Source of the DNA: Bacteroidales bacterium
GTDB taxonomy: Bacteria; Bacteroidota; Bacteroidia; Bacteroidales; UBA932
Direction: 5' to 3'
NCBI GenBank assembly: GCA_017429205.1
Contig: JAFRPH010000021.1
Span: 62,001-126,000 of the forward strand
Length of the DNA stretch: 64,000 bases
How positions within the stretch are numbered: position 1 is the first letter of the stretch; each line of letters opens with the position of its first letter. Below the pieces are notes generated by a model. That model worked only from the letters and a program-made list of their open reading frames with translations. It did no database searches and was not told the origin of the DNA. Positions 53,031 to 61,055 of this stretch are shown here, piece by piece. Position numbers and translations under genes: made by a program.

Positions 53031-53791
53031 ATCCTGTACAGGGTTTCTGCGTTGTGGGTGGTGGCCGCTTCCACCTCCTCGAGGGAAAGGCCCTTGAGTT
53101 CGGCGACCTTCGCGGCGACCAGGGGAAGGAAGGCGCTCTCGTTGCGCTGCCCGCGGTGCGGGACGGGCGCGAGATAGGGCGCGTCGGTTTCCAGGACGAT
53201 ATGCTCGAGCGGAATGCGCTTCACCGTCTCCGCGAGCGAGGCTTTCTTGAAGGTGACGACCCCGCCGATGCCCACGGAGAAATCGCCGCAGCGGCGGGCG
53301 CGCTCATAGACCTCGAAACTGCCCGAGAAGCAGTGCAGGATGCCCCGCAAATGCAGGTGGCGGCAGTCTTCGAGGATGGTGAAAAGGTCGCCCCAGGCGT
53401 CCCGGAGGTGGATGTTGACGGGAAGATCCCACTGCGAAGCGAGTTCCAGCTGGACGCGGAGGGCCTCCTTCTGGAGGGCGCGGTCCTCGTCGCCTTCGTG
53501 GTAGTCGAGGCCGATCTCGCCCACGGCGACGACGCCCCGTTCCCGGTAGGGGAGCATCTTGTCGATTTCCTCCTTCCAGTCCGGTCCCACCGAGCAGGGA
53601 TACAGGCCCACCATCGCGTACAGCACGCCGGGATACCGGTCGTTGATCGCCCAGAGGGCGTCCCGCTCGCGGCTGTCCACGTCGGCCTGGACCATCTTGC
53701 CCACCCCGGCGGCCAGGGCGCGCGCCACGGCGGCGTCGGCGTCCGGCAGGAACCATTCGTCGTAGAAATGGGTATGGGAGTCGATGAGCAA
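53027..53791 (-). CDS. tatD: TatD-family metal-dependent hydrolase (non-ATG start)
   Basis: 254-residue TatD DNase, a TIM-barrel nuclease. Metal ligands are in DSHTHFYDEWF, GEIGLDYH, NIHLRDAW, HCFSGS and LETDAPYLAP. No ATG lies at the position needed; the protein LLIDSHTH must start at a TTG (53791) or the preceding ATT, which is unusual. It is followed by ansA (overlap) and preceded by a TAAATTTG promoter motif at 53818-53825. Confidence 0.92.
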   Translation of the reverse strand: MLIDSHTHFYDEWFLPDADAAVARALAAGVGKMVQADVDSRERDALWAINDRYPGVLYAMVGLYPCSVGPDWKEEIDKMLPYRERGVVAVGEIGLDYHEGDEDRALQKEALRVQLELASQWDLPVNIHLRDAWGDLFTILEDCRHLHLRGILHCFSGSFEVYERARRCGDFSVGIGGVVTFKKASLAETVKRIPLEHIVLETDAPYLAPVPHRGQRNESAFLPLVAAKVAELKGLSLEEVEAATTHNAETLYRI

Positions 53792-53817
53792 AATGGCGTT
53801 ATTTGCGGTTCAACCCA

Positions 53818-53825
53818 CAAATTTA
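53818..53825 (-). promoter_or_regulatory. -7 promoter element for tatD-ansA
   Basis: TAAATTTG on the minus strand. It overlaps the dprA stop codon and lies 26 bases upstream of the TTG start. Confidence 0.5.
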
Positions 53826-54971
53826 CACAATTTTCGCGGGAATGGTACACCGGCGGAGCAGGTCCGTCTCCAAAAAACCGTCCGTCTCCAGGATGGCGGC
53901 GCGCTCCTGGACCTCGGGCCAGGACCAGCCGGTCTCCCGGACGATCTCGTCCAGGGAGATGCCCGGATGCCCCTTGACCACGAGGGCCAGCCGGATCAGC
54001 GGGCTGTCCGTCCCGTATTTCCGCCCCAGGAGGGCCTCCAGGCCCGCTTTCCGCCGCCGGGCCGTCTTCCCGAGCCCGAGCCGCTCCACCAGGTCCTCCG
54101 GGTCCGTGACGATGTCCGCCATCCGCTGCCGGATAAGGGAGTTGCAGCCGGCGGAGCGGACGTCGTCGGCCCGGCCGGGAAGGGCGTACACGTCCCGGTT
54201 GTAGTCGCAGGCGTACTTCGCGGTGATGAGGCTGCCGCCCCTGGTCTTGGACTCGATGACGACCGTCGCCCGCGACAGTCCGGCGATGATCCGGTTGCGC
54301 CGGATGAAGTTCAGGGCGACGGGGGCGCTCCCGGTGGGATAGTCCGTCACCACGGCGCAGCCGGGCGTCCGGACCATCTCCCCGGCCAGCTCCGTGTGCT
54401 GCCAGGGATATACCTTCTCGATGCCCGTCGCCATCACGCCGACAGTCGTGAGTCCGCATTCCAGGGCCGTCCGGTGGGCGATTCCGTCGGCCCCGAAGGC
54501 GAGACCGCTGACGATGCACGGCGGCACGGACGCCTCGCCCATGGCGAGCACCAGCCGCCGGCACCAGTCCCGCCCGTACGGGCTGAGATCCCGGGTACCC
54601 ACCACGGCGATGCAGGGGCGCATCTCGAAGACGGCGGCCGGGGGAGAGGATGCGTTGAAATACAGGGCGAGCGGCGGATCCTCGCATTCGGCGAGGAGGG
54701 AGGGGTAGTCCTCCTCGCCATAGGCGATCATGCGGAAGCCCCCGGACCGGATGCGGTCCAGCTCCCCGGCCGCCCATTCCAGGAGCCGGCCGTCCAGCTG
54801 GTCCGCAAATTCCCGGTACGGCCCCAGGGCCTCCCGGAGGGCGGCGCCCTCGAGGTCGAAGACGGGGGCCGCCGCCCCGAAGCGCTGCAGCAGGGCGTGC
54901 CCGGCGGCGGGTACGTAGCCCAGCGCCTTGTTGAGGGCGCAAAGGGCGGTTCTTTCGTCTGTGCGTGCCAT
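53823..54971 (-). CDS. dprA: DNA-processing protein DprA
   Basis: 382-residue DprA, which protects ssDNA and loads RecA during natural transformation. An N-terminal helix-hairpin-helix/SAM-like domain (GYVPAAGHALLQRFG) precedes the Rossmann-like core with VVGTRDLSPYGRDW, SGLAFGADGIAHRTALE, GVMATGIEKVYP and IIAGLSRATVVIESKTRGG. A C-terminal winged-helix (Z-DNA-binding-like, HPGISLDEIVRETGWSWPEV) is present. The ATG at MARTDER is preferred over a GTG 15 codons upstream because the latter would lie in the queA terminator. Confidence 0.95.
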   Translation of the reverse strand: MARTDERTALCALNKALGYVPAAGHALLQRFGAAAPVFDLEGAALREALGPYREFADQLDGRLLEWAAGELDRIRSGGFRMIAYGEEDYPSLLAECEDPPLALYFNASSPPAAVFEMRPCIAVVGTRDLSPYGRDWCRRLVLAMGEASVPPCIVSGLAFGADGIAHRTALECGLTTVGVMATGIEKVYPWQHTELAGEMVRTPGCAVVTDYPTGSAPVALNFIRRNRIIAGLSRATVVIESKTRGGSLITAKYACDYNRDVYALPGRADDVRSAGCNSLIRQRMADIVTDPEDLVERLGLGKTARRRKAGLEALLGRKYGTDSPLIRLALVVKGHPGISLDEIVRETGWSWPEVQERAAILETDGFLETDLLRRCTIPAKIV

Positions 54972-55003
54972 GGCGTTTTTTCCGCCAAGGTAGGAAAAGG
55001 CGC

Positions 55004-55041
55004 AAAAAAACAACACCCGTTGTGGAAAACAGGTGTTGTTT
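55004..55041 (-). terminator. Intrinsic terminator after queA
   Basis: On the minus strand AAACAACACC and GGTGTTGTTT form a 10-base stem with a 14-base loop, followed by a T-run. It lies in the 97-base gap between queA and dprA. Confidence 0.7.
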
Positions 55042-55068
55042 CAGTATGTATTTTATGCTTTTCTTACG

Positions 55069-56118
55069 CTACAGGATCAGGAGCGCGTCGCCGTACGGGC
55101 CGAAGCGGTACCCTTCGTCGAGGGCCACCTTGTACGCGTTCATCACGTTGTCGTAGCCGCCGAAGGCGGCGACGCACATCAGCATCGTGGACTGCGGGAG
55201 GTGGAAGTTGGAGACCGCGGCGTCCGGGACGGAATACTGGTACGGCGGGAAGATGAACTTGTTGGTCCAGCCGTCGAACACGTTCACCTCGTGCGTGGTG
55301 GTGACGTAGGTCTCCAGGCCGCGCATCACGGTCACGCCCACGGCGACGACCTTCTTGCCGGTGCGCTTGGCCTTGTTGATGGCCGCGGCGGCCTCCTCGC
55401 CGATGATCAGGCGCTCGGAGTCCATCCGGTGCTTGGAGAGGTCCTCCACATCCACGCGGCGGAAGTGGCCGATGCCCATATGGACGGTGATGAAGGTCTT
55501 CTCGATGTCCTTGAGGATCATGCGGTTGAAGAGCTCGCGGCTGAAGTGCAGGCCGGCCGCCGGGGCGGAGACGGCGCCTTCGTGCGCGGCGAAGATGGTC
55601 TGGAAGTTCTCCGCGTCCTCCGGGGTGACCTTGGGCTTCACCCACTGGGGAACCGGCGTCTCGCCGAGGGCGAACAGGGCTTCCTTGAAGTCCTCGTACG
55701 GACCGTCGTACAGGAAACGCAGGGTGCGGCCGCGGGAGGTGGTATTGTCGATGACCTCGGCCACGAGGGATTCGTCGTCGCCGAAATACAGCTTGTTGCC
55801 GATGCGGATCTTACGGGCCGGGTCCACGATCACGTCCCACAGGCGCTGTTCGCGGTTGAGCTCGCGGAGCAGGAAGACGATGATGTCGGCCCCCGTCTTC
55901 TCCTTCTTGCCGTACAGGCGCGCGGGAAAGACTTTGGTGTCGTTGAGGACGAACGTGTCGCCCTTTCCGAAATAGTCCACGATGTCCTTGAAAAGCCGGT
56001 GCTCGATTTCCCCGGTATCCTTGTGGAGGACCATCATGCGGGCCTCGTCCCGCCAGCGGACCGGCTCCTGGGCGATGCGGTCCTGCGGCAGCTCAAATGC
56101 GAATTGCGATAGTTTCAT
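55069..56118 (-). CDS. queA: tRNA ribosyltransferase-isomerase QueA
   Basis: 349-residue QueA, which transfers and isomerises the ribosyl group of SAM to make epoxyqueuosine in tRNA. FVLNDTKVFPARLYGKK, PAAGLHFS, HMGIGHFRRVDVED and FIFPPYQY are the family motifs. Standard length. It stands alone behind a terminator. Its presence implies queuosine tRNA modification in this organism. Confidence 0.95.
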   Translation of the reverse strand: MKLSQFAFELPQDRIAQEPVRWRDEARMMVLHKDTGEIEHRLFKDIVDYFGKGDTFVLNDTKVFPARLYGKKEKTGADIIVFLLRELNREQRLWDVIVDPARKIRIGNKLYFGDDESLVAEVIDNTTSRGRTLRFLYDGPYEDFKEALFALGETPVPQWVKPKVTPEDAENFQTIFAAHEGAVSAPAAGLHFSRELFNRMILKDIEKTFITVHMGIGHFRRVDVEDLSKHRMDSERLIIGEEAAAAINKAKRTGKKVVAVGVTVMRGLETYVTTTHEVNVFDGWTNKFIFPPYQYSVPDAAVSNFHLPQSTMLMCVAAFGGYDNVMNAYKVALDEGYRFGPYGDALLIL

Positions 56119-56186
56119 GGTTGAAGTACTTGTCTTATTGCGATACTCTTATATTACGTCTCCCGACGGAAAAAAGTTTCACATTG

Positions 56187-56798
56187 TCAGATCCGCGCCT
56201 CGCGGAAGACTTCCACGATGGAGGGATAGGTGTTCTTGAGGAAGGGCGGAAGGCTGGATTTTGCGACCCAGGCGGCCTTGGTGATGTCTTCTTCGCGCTG
56301 GGGGGTGAGGTTGGTGGGATCCGTATACAACATATCGTACCACCAAGTGTGCTTGAGGTGCCACAGGTTGTCGCGGAAGTAGCAGTGGTCGGTGATGCAG
56401 ATGAGGCGCCGCAGCTGGAGCTGGTCCACGCCGGTCTCCTCCTGGACTTCGCGGAGGGCGGTCACCTCGATGTCCTCGCCGGCCTCCTGGTGGCCCTTGG
56501 GCAGGTCCCAGAGGCCGCTGCGGGAGATCAGGAGGTAGTCGCCGCGGCGGTTGGACACCAGGCCGCCGGCCGCATTGACCTCCTTGAATTCCGCGCAGAG
56601 GCGGCGGTAGGTCTTCTGGGCGTCGGCCGAGGGGATGTAGATGCGCTGGAGGGTGTCCTGGACCTCGAACATCCGCACGAGGGCGTGGATGTCCAGCTTG
56701 TCCCCGAGGTGGAATTCGACCGAGTTCGGATCCGAAAGCGCCTCGTCGTCCGGGGCGCAGATGACGATGCTTCTTTTCCCGAAATATATCTTGTGCAT
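56187..56798 (-). CDS. NUDIX hydrolase
   Basis: 203-residue protein with a NUDIX box (GHQEAGEDIEVTALREVQEETG). An N-terminal region of about 85 residues (HKIYFGKRSIVICAPDDEAL) precedes the NUDIX fold, an arrangement seen in Bacteroidota NUDIX proteins of unknown substrate. A longer frame reaching 57092 covers the divergent gene and is not real; the ATG at 56798 lies below the TATCTTTG motif. Substrate unknown. Confidence 0.88.
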   Translation of the reverse strand: MHKIYFGKRSIVICAPDDEALSDPNSVEFHLGDKLDIHALVRMFEVQDTLQRIYIPSADAQKTYRRLCAEFKEVNAAGGLVSNRRGDYLLISRSGLWDLPKGHQEAGEDIEVTALREVQEETGVDQLQLRRLICITDHCYFRDNLWHLKHTWWYDMLYTDPTNLTPQREEDITKAAWVAKSSLPPFLKNTYPSIVEVFREARI

Positions 56799-56807
56799 AA
56801 TATTTGC

Positions 56808-56815
56808 TATATTTG
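56808..56815 (+). promoter_or_regulatory. -7 promoter element for the SRPBCC-rsmF-TPR operon
   Basis: TATATTTG on the plus strand, 22 bases before the ATG at 56838. It interlocks with the divergent motif at 56823-56830, with seven bases between them. Confidence 0.6.
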
Positions 56816-56822
56816 CGTGCTG

Positions 56823-56830
56823 CAAAGATA
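56823..56830 (-). promoter_or_regulatory. -7 promoter element for the NUDIX gene
   Basis: TATCTTTG on the minus strand, 24 bases upstream of the NUDIX ATG. The two promoters overlap, so they may exclude each other. Confidence 0.6.
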
Positions 56831-56837
56831 GTTTATT

Positions 56838-57284
56838 ATGACCGAAATTGAAAGCAAGCACGGGATCGTTTCCCGCCAGCCATACGAGCTGTACATGTCG
56901 TTCGTGGACATGCGCAACTTCCTGCAGATGCTCCCCGAGGACAAGAAGAAGGACGTCCAGGCCGATTACGACACCATCACCGCGACGGTGCAGGGTTTCA
57001 ACATCGGCGTGAAGGTCCATGAACGCGTGCCCTATTCCCGCATCGAACTGGTGGACTACGGCGCCCCCTTCGCCTTCCACATCGAGCTGCACTTCGACCC
57101 GGCGCCCGAGAATCCCTACCAGACCGAGTTCTGGGTGAAGCTGGAGGCGGACCTGAACCTGATGATGAAGATGATGCTGGGCGGCAAGATCAAGGCCGGC
57201 CTGGACAAGGTCGTGGACGGCCTCGTGGACGCGTCCAACGGCAAGATGCCCGAGGGCTTCGACCCTTCCCAGTTCAAGTTCTGA
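56838..57284 (+). CDS. SRPBCC/START-like small protein
   Basis: 148-residue protein of no firm name. Its predicted pattern (HGIVSRQPYELYMSFVDMRN, then alternating strands such as VKVHERVPYSRIELVDYG and FHIELHFDPAP, ending in a long helix) fits the SRPBCC/START-like fold, which binds small hydrophobic ligands. It overlaps the start of the rRNA methyltransferase gene by one base (TGATG). Confidence 0.65.
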   Translation: MTEIESKHGIVSRQPYELYMSFVDMRNFLQMLPEDKKKDVQADYDTITATVQGFNIGVKVHERVPYSRIELVDYGAPFAFHIELHFDPAPENPYQTEFWVKLEADLNLMMKMMLGGKIKAGLDKVVDGLVDASNGKMPEGFDPSQFKF

Positions 57285-58429
57285 TGCTTCCCGAGGCGTT
57301 CATCCGGAATCTTTCGGAGGAGCTCGGCCCCGACCGGGCGCGGACGGTGCTGGACGCGCTGTCCGGCGAGCCTTCCGTCTCCGTCCGCCTGAACCCTGCC
57401 AAATTGACAGCCTGCCCTTTCCCGGACGCGGAGCGCGTTCCCTGGAGCCCGTACGGCTATCTCCTGAAGGAACGCCCCAACTTTACGCTGGACCCCCTCT
57501 TTCACGCCGGGTGCTACTACGTGCAGGATTCGTCGGCGATGTACGTCGGCGAACTGTTCCGCGCCGCGCTGGACGGCTTCGGCCCGGGCGTGACCGCCCT
57601 GGACCTCTGCGCCGCCCCCGGCGGCAAGACCACCGACCTCGCCGCCTCCCTCCGCGAGCGCTTCGGCGACCGCTTTTCCCTTCTGGCCAACGAAGTGATG
57701 CGGAACCGCTTCGGCATCCTGCGCTCGAACGTCCGCACCTGGGGCGATCCCCGTGTGGGCGTCGTCTCGCGCGACCCGTCGGCCTTTTCCGGGAAACCCG
57801 TCTTCGACCTCATCGTCACGGACGTCCCCTGCTCCGGCGAGGGAATGTTCCGCAAGGACGAGAAGGCCGTCGAGGACTGGTCGCCCGAGACGGTGGACTT
57901 TTGCGCGGCCCGTTCCCGCCGCATTCTTTCGGACGTCTGGTCGGCCCTGAAGCCGGGCGGCGTCCTCATTTATTCGACCTGCACCTTCAACCGGCAGGAA
58001 AACGACGACACCGTGGCCTGGATCGCGTCCGAGCTCGGCGCCGACATCGTGGACTGCGGGGATTTCCCGCCCGTCGCGCGGACGGAGCACGGCTACGCCC
58101 TGCTTCCGGGATTCGTGCCTGGCGAGGGCCAGTACGCCGCCGTCCTCCGCAAGCACGGAGAGCCGGACAGCGTCCGGACGGCCGATGTCTTCTCCCTCTT
58201 CAAGGCCGACCTGCCCGTCCCGCCGCCGGACCCGTACCCCTGCTTCGACCTGGACCGGGAAACCGCGCTGCAGTACCTCCACGGCGACGCCATCCGCATT
58301 CCGGACGCCCCCCTGGGGCTTTTGACATTGACCTACGAAGGCCACCCGCTCGGCCCCGGGAAGAACCTCGGCAGCCGGTGCAACAACCTCTATCCCAAAG
58401 ACCGCAGAATCAGAATGGATATCCGATGA
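57284..58429 (+). CDS. rsmF: rRNA (cytosine-C5) methyltransferase, RsmF/NSUN type
   Basis: 381-residue RsmF-like m5C methyltransferase of 16S rRNA. The SAM site is LDLCAAPGGKTTDLA, DVPCSGEGMFRKD holds the first catalytic Cys (TC/PC motif), and STCTFNRQEN holds the second. A C-terminal domain (GHPLGPGKNLGSRCNNLYP) is of the type seen in the RsmF group. The start overlaps the preceding gene and the stop overlaps the following one (ATGA), so translation is likely coupled. Confidence 0.92.
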   Translation: MLPEAFIRNLSEELGPDRARTVLDALSGEPSVSVRLNPAKLTACPFPDAERVPWSPYGYLLKERPNFTLDPLFHAGCYYVQDSSAMYVGELFRAALDGFGPGVTALDLCAAPGGKTTDLAASLRERFGDRFSLLANEVMRNRFGILRSNVRTWGDPRVGVVSRDPSAFSGKPVFDLIVTDVPCSGEGMFRKDEKAVEDWSPETVDFCAARSRRILSDVWSALKPGGVLIYSTCTFNRQENDDTVAWIASELGADIVDCGDFPPVARTEHGYALLPGFVPGEGQYAAVLRKHGEPDSVRTADVFSLFKADLPVPPPDPYPCFDLDRETALQYLHGDAIRIPDAPLGLLTLTYEGHPLGPGKNLGSRCNNLYPKDRRIRMDIR

Positions 58430-59355
58430 AAAGAATCCTCACCCTCTTCCTGGCGCTCGCGCTGCCCCTGACCCTCCTCGCCCAGACTCCGCAGGAGGAC
58501 TATGTCCGTCGATACAACAACCTCATCAGCCGCGTCGGCCCCGCCGGCGTGGGCGTGGAAACCCTGCTGGACAAGTGGGCGGAAGAATATCCGGACGACA
58601 CCCAGCAGCTGCTGGCCCGCTTCTCCTTCTGGTTCACCAAGGCGCAGACCACGAAGGTCATCCAGCTGCCCCAGGACCGCTACCTGGGCCGCGAACCCCT
58701 GCTGAACATGAAGGATTCCCTGGGCCGGAAGAACAATTTCTTCGAGGACACGGTGTATGACGACGAGTCCTTCGGGCTTTCGCTGGAGGCCCTGGACAAG
58801 GCCGTCGCGCTGAAGCCGGAGAAGCTGGACTTCCGCCTGCTCCGCATCGACGCCCTCACCGCCTACGAGAAAGGCAGCCCGGACATGGCCCTTTCCGCCC
58901 TCAAAGCCCTGGCGGACGAGAACTACAAGCGGCATCCGGCTTGGACGCACGAGTCCCTGGAGAAGGTCGATGACGAAGTGTTCAAGGCCCTCATCCAGGA
59001 CTACTGCTTCACCTTCTTCCGCCTGGGGACCGATTCCTCCGCCGAAGCCTTCAAGAGCCTCTCGGAGCACATGCTCACGTACAGCAAGGACGACCCGCTC
59101 TTCCTGGACAACCTCGGTTCCTACTGGCTGGTGTCCAAGAAGGATTTCAAGAAGGCCCAGAAGTACTACGACCAGGTGCTCAAGAAGCATCCGGACGACA
59201 TCACCGCCATCCGCAACGGCATCCTCCTCGCCCGTCAGAAGAAAGACGTGAAGCTGGAGAAGAAGTACCTGGCGATGATGGCCCAGTACGGCGAGACCGA
59301 GACGGACAAAGCCTCCGCCTCCGCGCGTCTCCAGGCGCTGAACCAGAAAAAATAG
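58426..59355 (+). CDS. Exported TPR protein
   Basis: 309-residue protein with a signal peptide (LPLTLLAQ). Helical TPR-like segments run through the rest (DPLFLDNLGSYWLVSKKDFKKAQKYY, then the next helix pair). It is probably a periplasmic scaffold of unknown partner. It is in the same operon as the SRPBCC-like and RsmF genes but shows no functional link. Its stop abuts the stop of the convergent gene with no gap. Confidence 0.75.
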   Translation: MKRILTLFLALALPLTLLAQTPQEDYVRRYNNLISRVGPAGVGVETLLDKWAEEYPDDTQQLLARFSFWFTKAQTTKVIQLPQDRYLGREPLLNMKDSLGRKNNFFEDTVYDDESFGLSLEALDKAVALKPEKLDFRLLRIDALTAYEKGSPDMALSALKALADENYKRHPAWTHESLEKVDDEVFKALIQDYCFTFFRLGTDSSAEAFKSLSEHMLTYSKDDPLFLDNLGSYWLVSKKDFKKAQKYYDQVLKKHPDDITAIRNGILLARQKKDVKLEKKYLAMMAQYGETETDKASASARLQALNQKK

Positions 59356-60306
59356 CTATTTCTTGTGTTCGTGCTGGTAGAGCTCCCAGCTGTTGAACAG
59401 GTTCTGCCAGATGGCATAGAGACCCCCGGCGACGGATGTCACGGGGGTTAAATAATTGTATCCCAGCCAGATGAGGAAACCGGTGTTCTTCTGGCCGAGG
59501 CCCTGGCCGGCGGTGATGGAGTCCACGCGGCCTTTCCCGATGCGGCGGCCGAGGAAGAACTGGAGGGCGCAGGTGGCCATCGACACGGCGACGATGCCGG
59601 CGAGGGCCCAGGTGCCCGGATAATTCATGAAGAGCGCGTGGGTGGCGAGCACCATCGCGAGGGTCAGTCCGAAGAACCAGATATAGAAGGAATTGGGCGC
59701 GAAGCGCATCAGCCGGCGCTGCAGCTTGTGCGTGGTGTACCGGATGGTCCAGGCGACGAGGCCGGGGAGGATCAGGACCGGGAACACCTTCATGGCAATC
59801 CGGAAGACATAGGCCCAGAAGCCGAGGTCGGAGGCCGGCCGGATCATCGGGATGACCATCGGGATGAGGAAGGTGGCCGCGAGGTTCGTCAGGCACAGGT
59901 AGCTCACCGTGGCGGCGAGGTCGCCGTCCAGTTTCCGGGTGATGACCCCGGCCGCGGCGGCGCAGGGGCAGATGAGGCAGATCATCGCGCATTCCAGCAG
60001 GATGCGGCCGGCGCCTTCCGGGGTGACGGCCGACAGGCCGGCGAACAGGAGGAAGCCGAGCACCTGCACCAGCAGGGCGCCCAGGTGCCAGCGGTGCAGC
60101 CGCACGTCGTGCGGGGAAATCTGTACGAACTGGAAGAACAGGAGCAGGGCAATGATGAACCGCTGCCCTTCGGACGCCACTTTGTGCAGGACGGCCCCGT
60201 ACGGTTTCAGCACGGGCGTGAAATGGTAGAGGAGGTACAGGCCGATGCCCGTCGTGATGGCCAGCGGAAGCATCCAGTCTTTGAAGAACTGAACGGCCTT
60301 ATTCAT
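59356..60306 (-). CDS. Membrane transporter, bile acid:sodium symporter (BASS)-like
   Basis: 316-residue integral membrane protein with about nine to ten hydrophobic segments (LPLAITTGIGLYLLYHF, FIIALLLFFQFVQISP, LLVQVLGFLLFAGLSAV, ICLICPCAAAAGV, LTNLAATFLIPMVIPMI, LILPGLVAWTIRY, IWFFGLTLAMVLATHALF). The plan and the central Cys/Ala-rich motif fit the BASS superfamily; the substrate is unknown. It overlaps the upstream YczE-like gene by 8 bases. Confidence 0.8.
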   Translation of the reverse strand: MNKAVQFFKDWMLPLAITTGIGLYLLYHFTPVLKPYGAVLHKVASEGQRFIIALLLFFQFVQISPHDVRLHRWHLGALLVQVLGFLLFAGLSAVTPEGAGRILLECAMICLICPCAAAAGVITRKLDGDLAATVSYLCLTNLAATFLIPMVIPMIRPASDLGFWAYVFRIAMKVFPVLILPGLVAWTIRYTTHKLQRRLMRFAPNSFYIWFFGLTLAMVLATHALFMNYPGTWALAGIVAVSMATCALQFFLGRRIGKGRVDSITAGQGLGQKNTGFLIWLGYNYLTPVTSVAGGLYAIWQNLFNSWELYQHEHKK

Positions 60307-60967
60307 GCAGCAGAGGGTTGAAAACCTTGTCCACCAGCGGATCCGTGAGCTTCATGCACAGGCCGGTGAGGGCGGCCAGGATGAGCGTTCCCTCCCGGAT
60401 GACGATTTCCTCGCCGTGGCCGAAGGGGCTGCCGAAGCAGATCCAGGCGAAAGCGGCGGACAGGGCCACCAGGAGGATGTCCTCGCCGATTTTCGCGTTG
60501 CTGAACTTGATACCCGTCACCTCGGAGAACACGTCGACCACCTTGTCGCCGGCGAGAATCCAGGTCTTGCCGATGACCTCGAGCCGGATGCCCACGGCGG
60601 TGAGGAGGACGGCCACGAGGATGAGGACGATCTTCATCAGGTAGGAGGTGATTTCCAGGCCCTGAAGCAGCCAGATGCAGGCGTCGCACAGGTAGCCGAA
60701 CACGAAGGCGGCGGCCAGCTGGTACAGGTAGCTCACGTCCAGCACCTTGCGGCGCATCGCCATCTGCGCGGCGATGAAAAGCAGGTGCATCATCCAGGTG
60801 AAGGTGCCGAAGGAGATGGCGCCCCACTGGAGGTTGAGGACCGCGGGCGGGCAGGACGGGGGTGCGGTGCCCAGGTTGGATTTCAAGGAAAGCGCGACGC
60901 CGAAAGCGATCAGGACGAGGCCCAAAGTGCCGACCAGCCAGCGCGCGGCGATATTGTTCTTGGCCAT
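60299..60967 (-). CDS. YczE/DUF6198-like integral membrane protein
   Basis: 222-residue membrane protein with five or six helices (VGTLGLVLIAFGVALSL, AFVFGYLCDACIWLLQG, IVLILVAVLLTAVGIRL, LLVALSAAFAWICFG) and the YczE/YitT-like motif SNLGTAPPSCPP near the N-terminus. Function is unknown. It lies directly upstream of the BASS-like transporter with an 8-base overlap, so the two may form a unit. Confidence 0.8.
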   Translation of the reverse strand: MAKNNIAARWLVGTLGLVLIAFGVALSLKSNLGTAPPSCPPAVLNLQWGAISFGTFTWMMHLLFIAAQMAMRRKVLDVSYLYQLAAAFVFGYLCDACIWLLQGLEITSYLMKIVLILVAVLLTAVGIRLEVIGKTWILAGDKVVDVFSEVTGIKFSNAKIGEDILLVALSAAFAWICFGSPFGHGEEIVIREGTLILAALTGLCMKLTDPLVDKVFNPLLHE

Positions 60968-61008
60968 AAAATTCTTTCAAAAGGAATGCAAAGATGCACA
61001 ATTATGCG

Positions 61009-61016
61009 TACATTTG
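61009..61016 (+). promoter_or_regulatory. -7 promoter element for the M13 peptidase gene
   Basis: TACATTTG on the plus strand, 39 bases before the ATG. The divergent membrane gene has only a near match (CATCTTTG at 60989-60996, minus). Confidence 0.5.
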
Positions 61017-61055
61017 CAAACTTGCGCCTTTAAGAACGTATATATAACCAAAGAT

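Noticed and set aside
56799..57092. N-terminal extension of the NUDIX protein
   Set aside because: It is antisense to the SRPBCC-like gene and upstream of the divergent promoter motifs.
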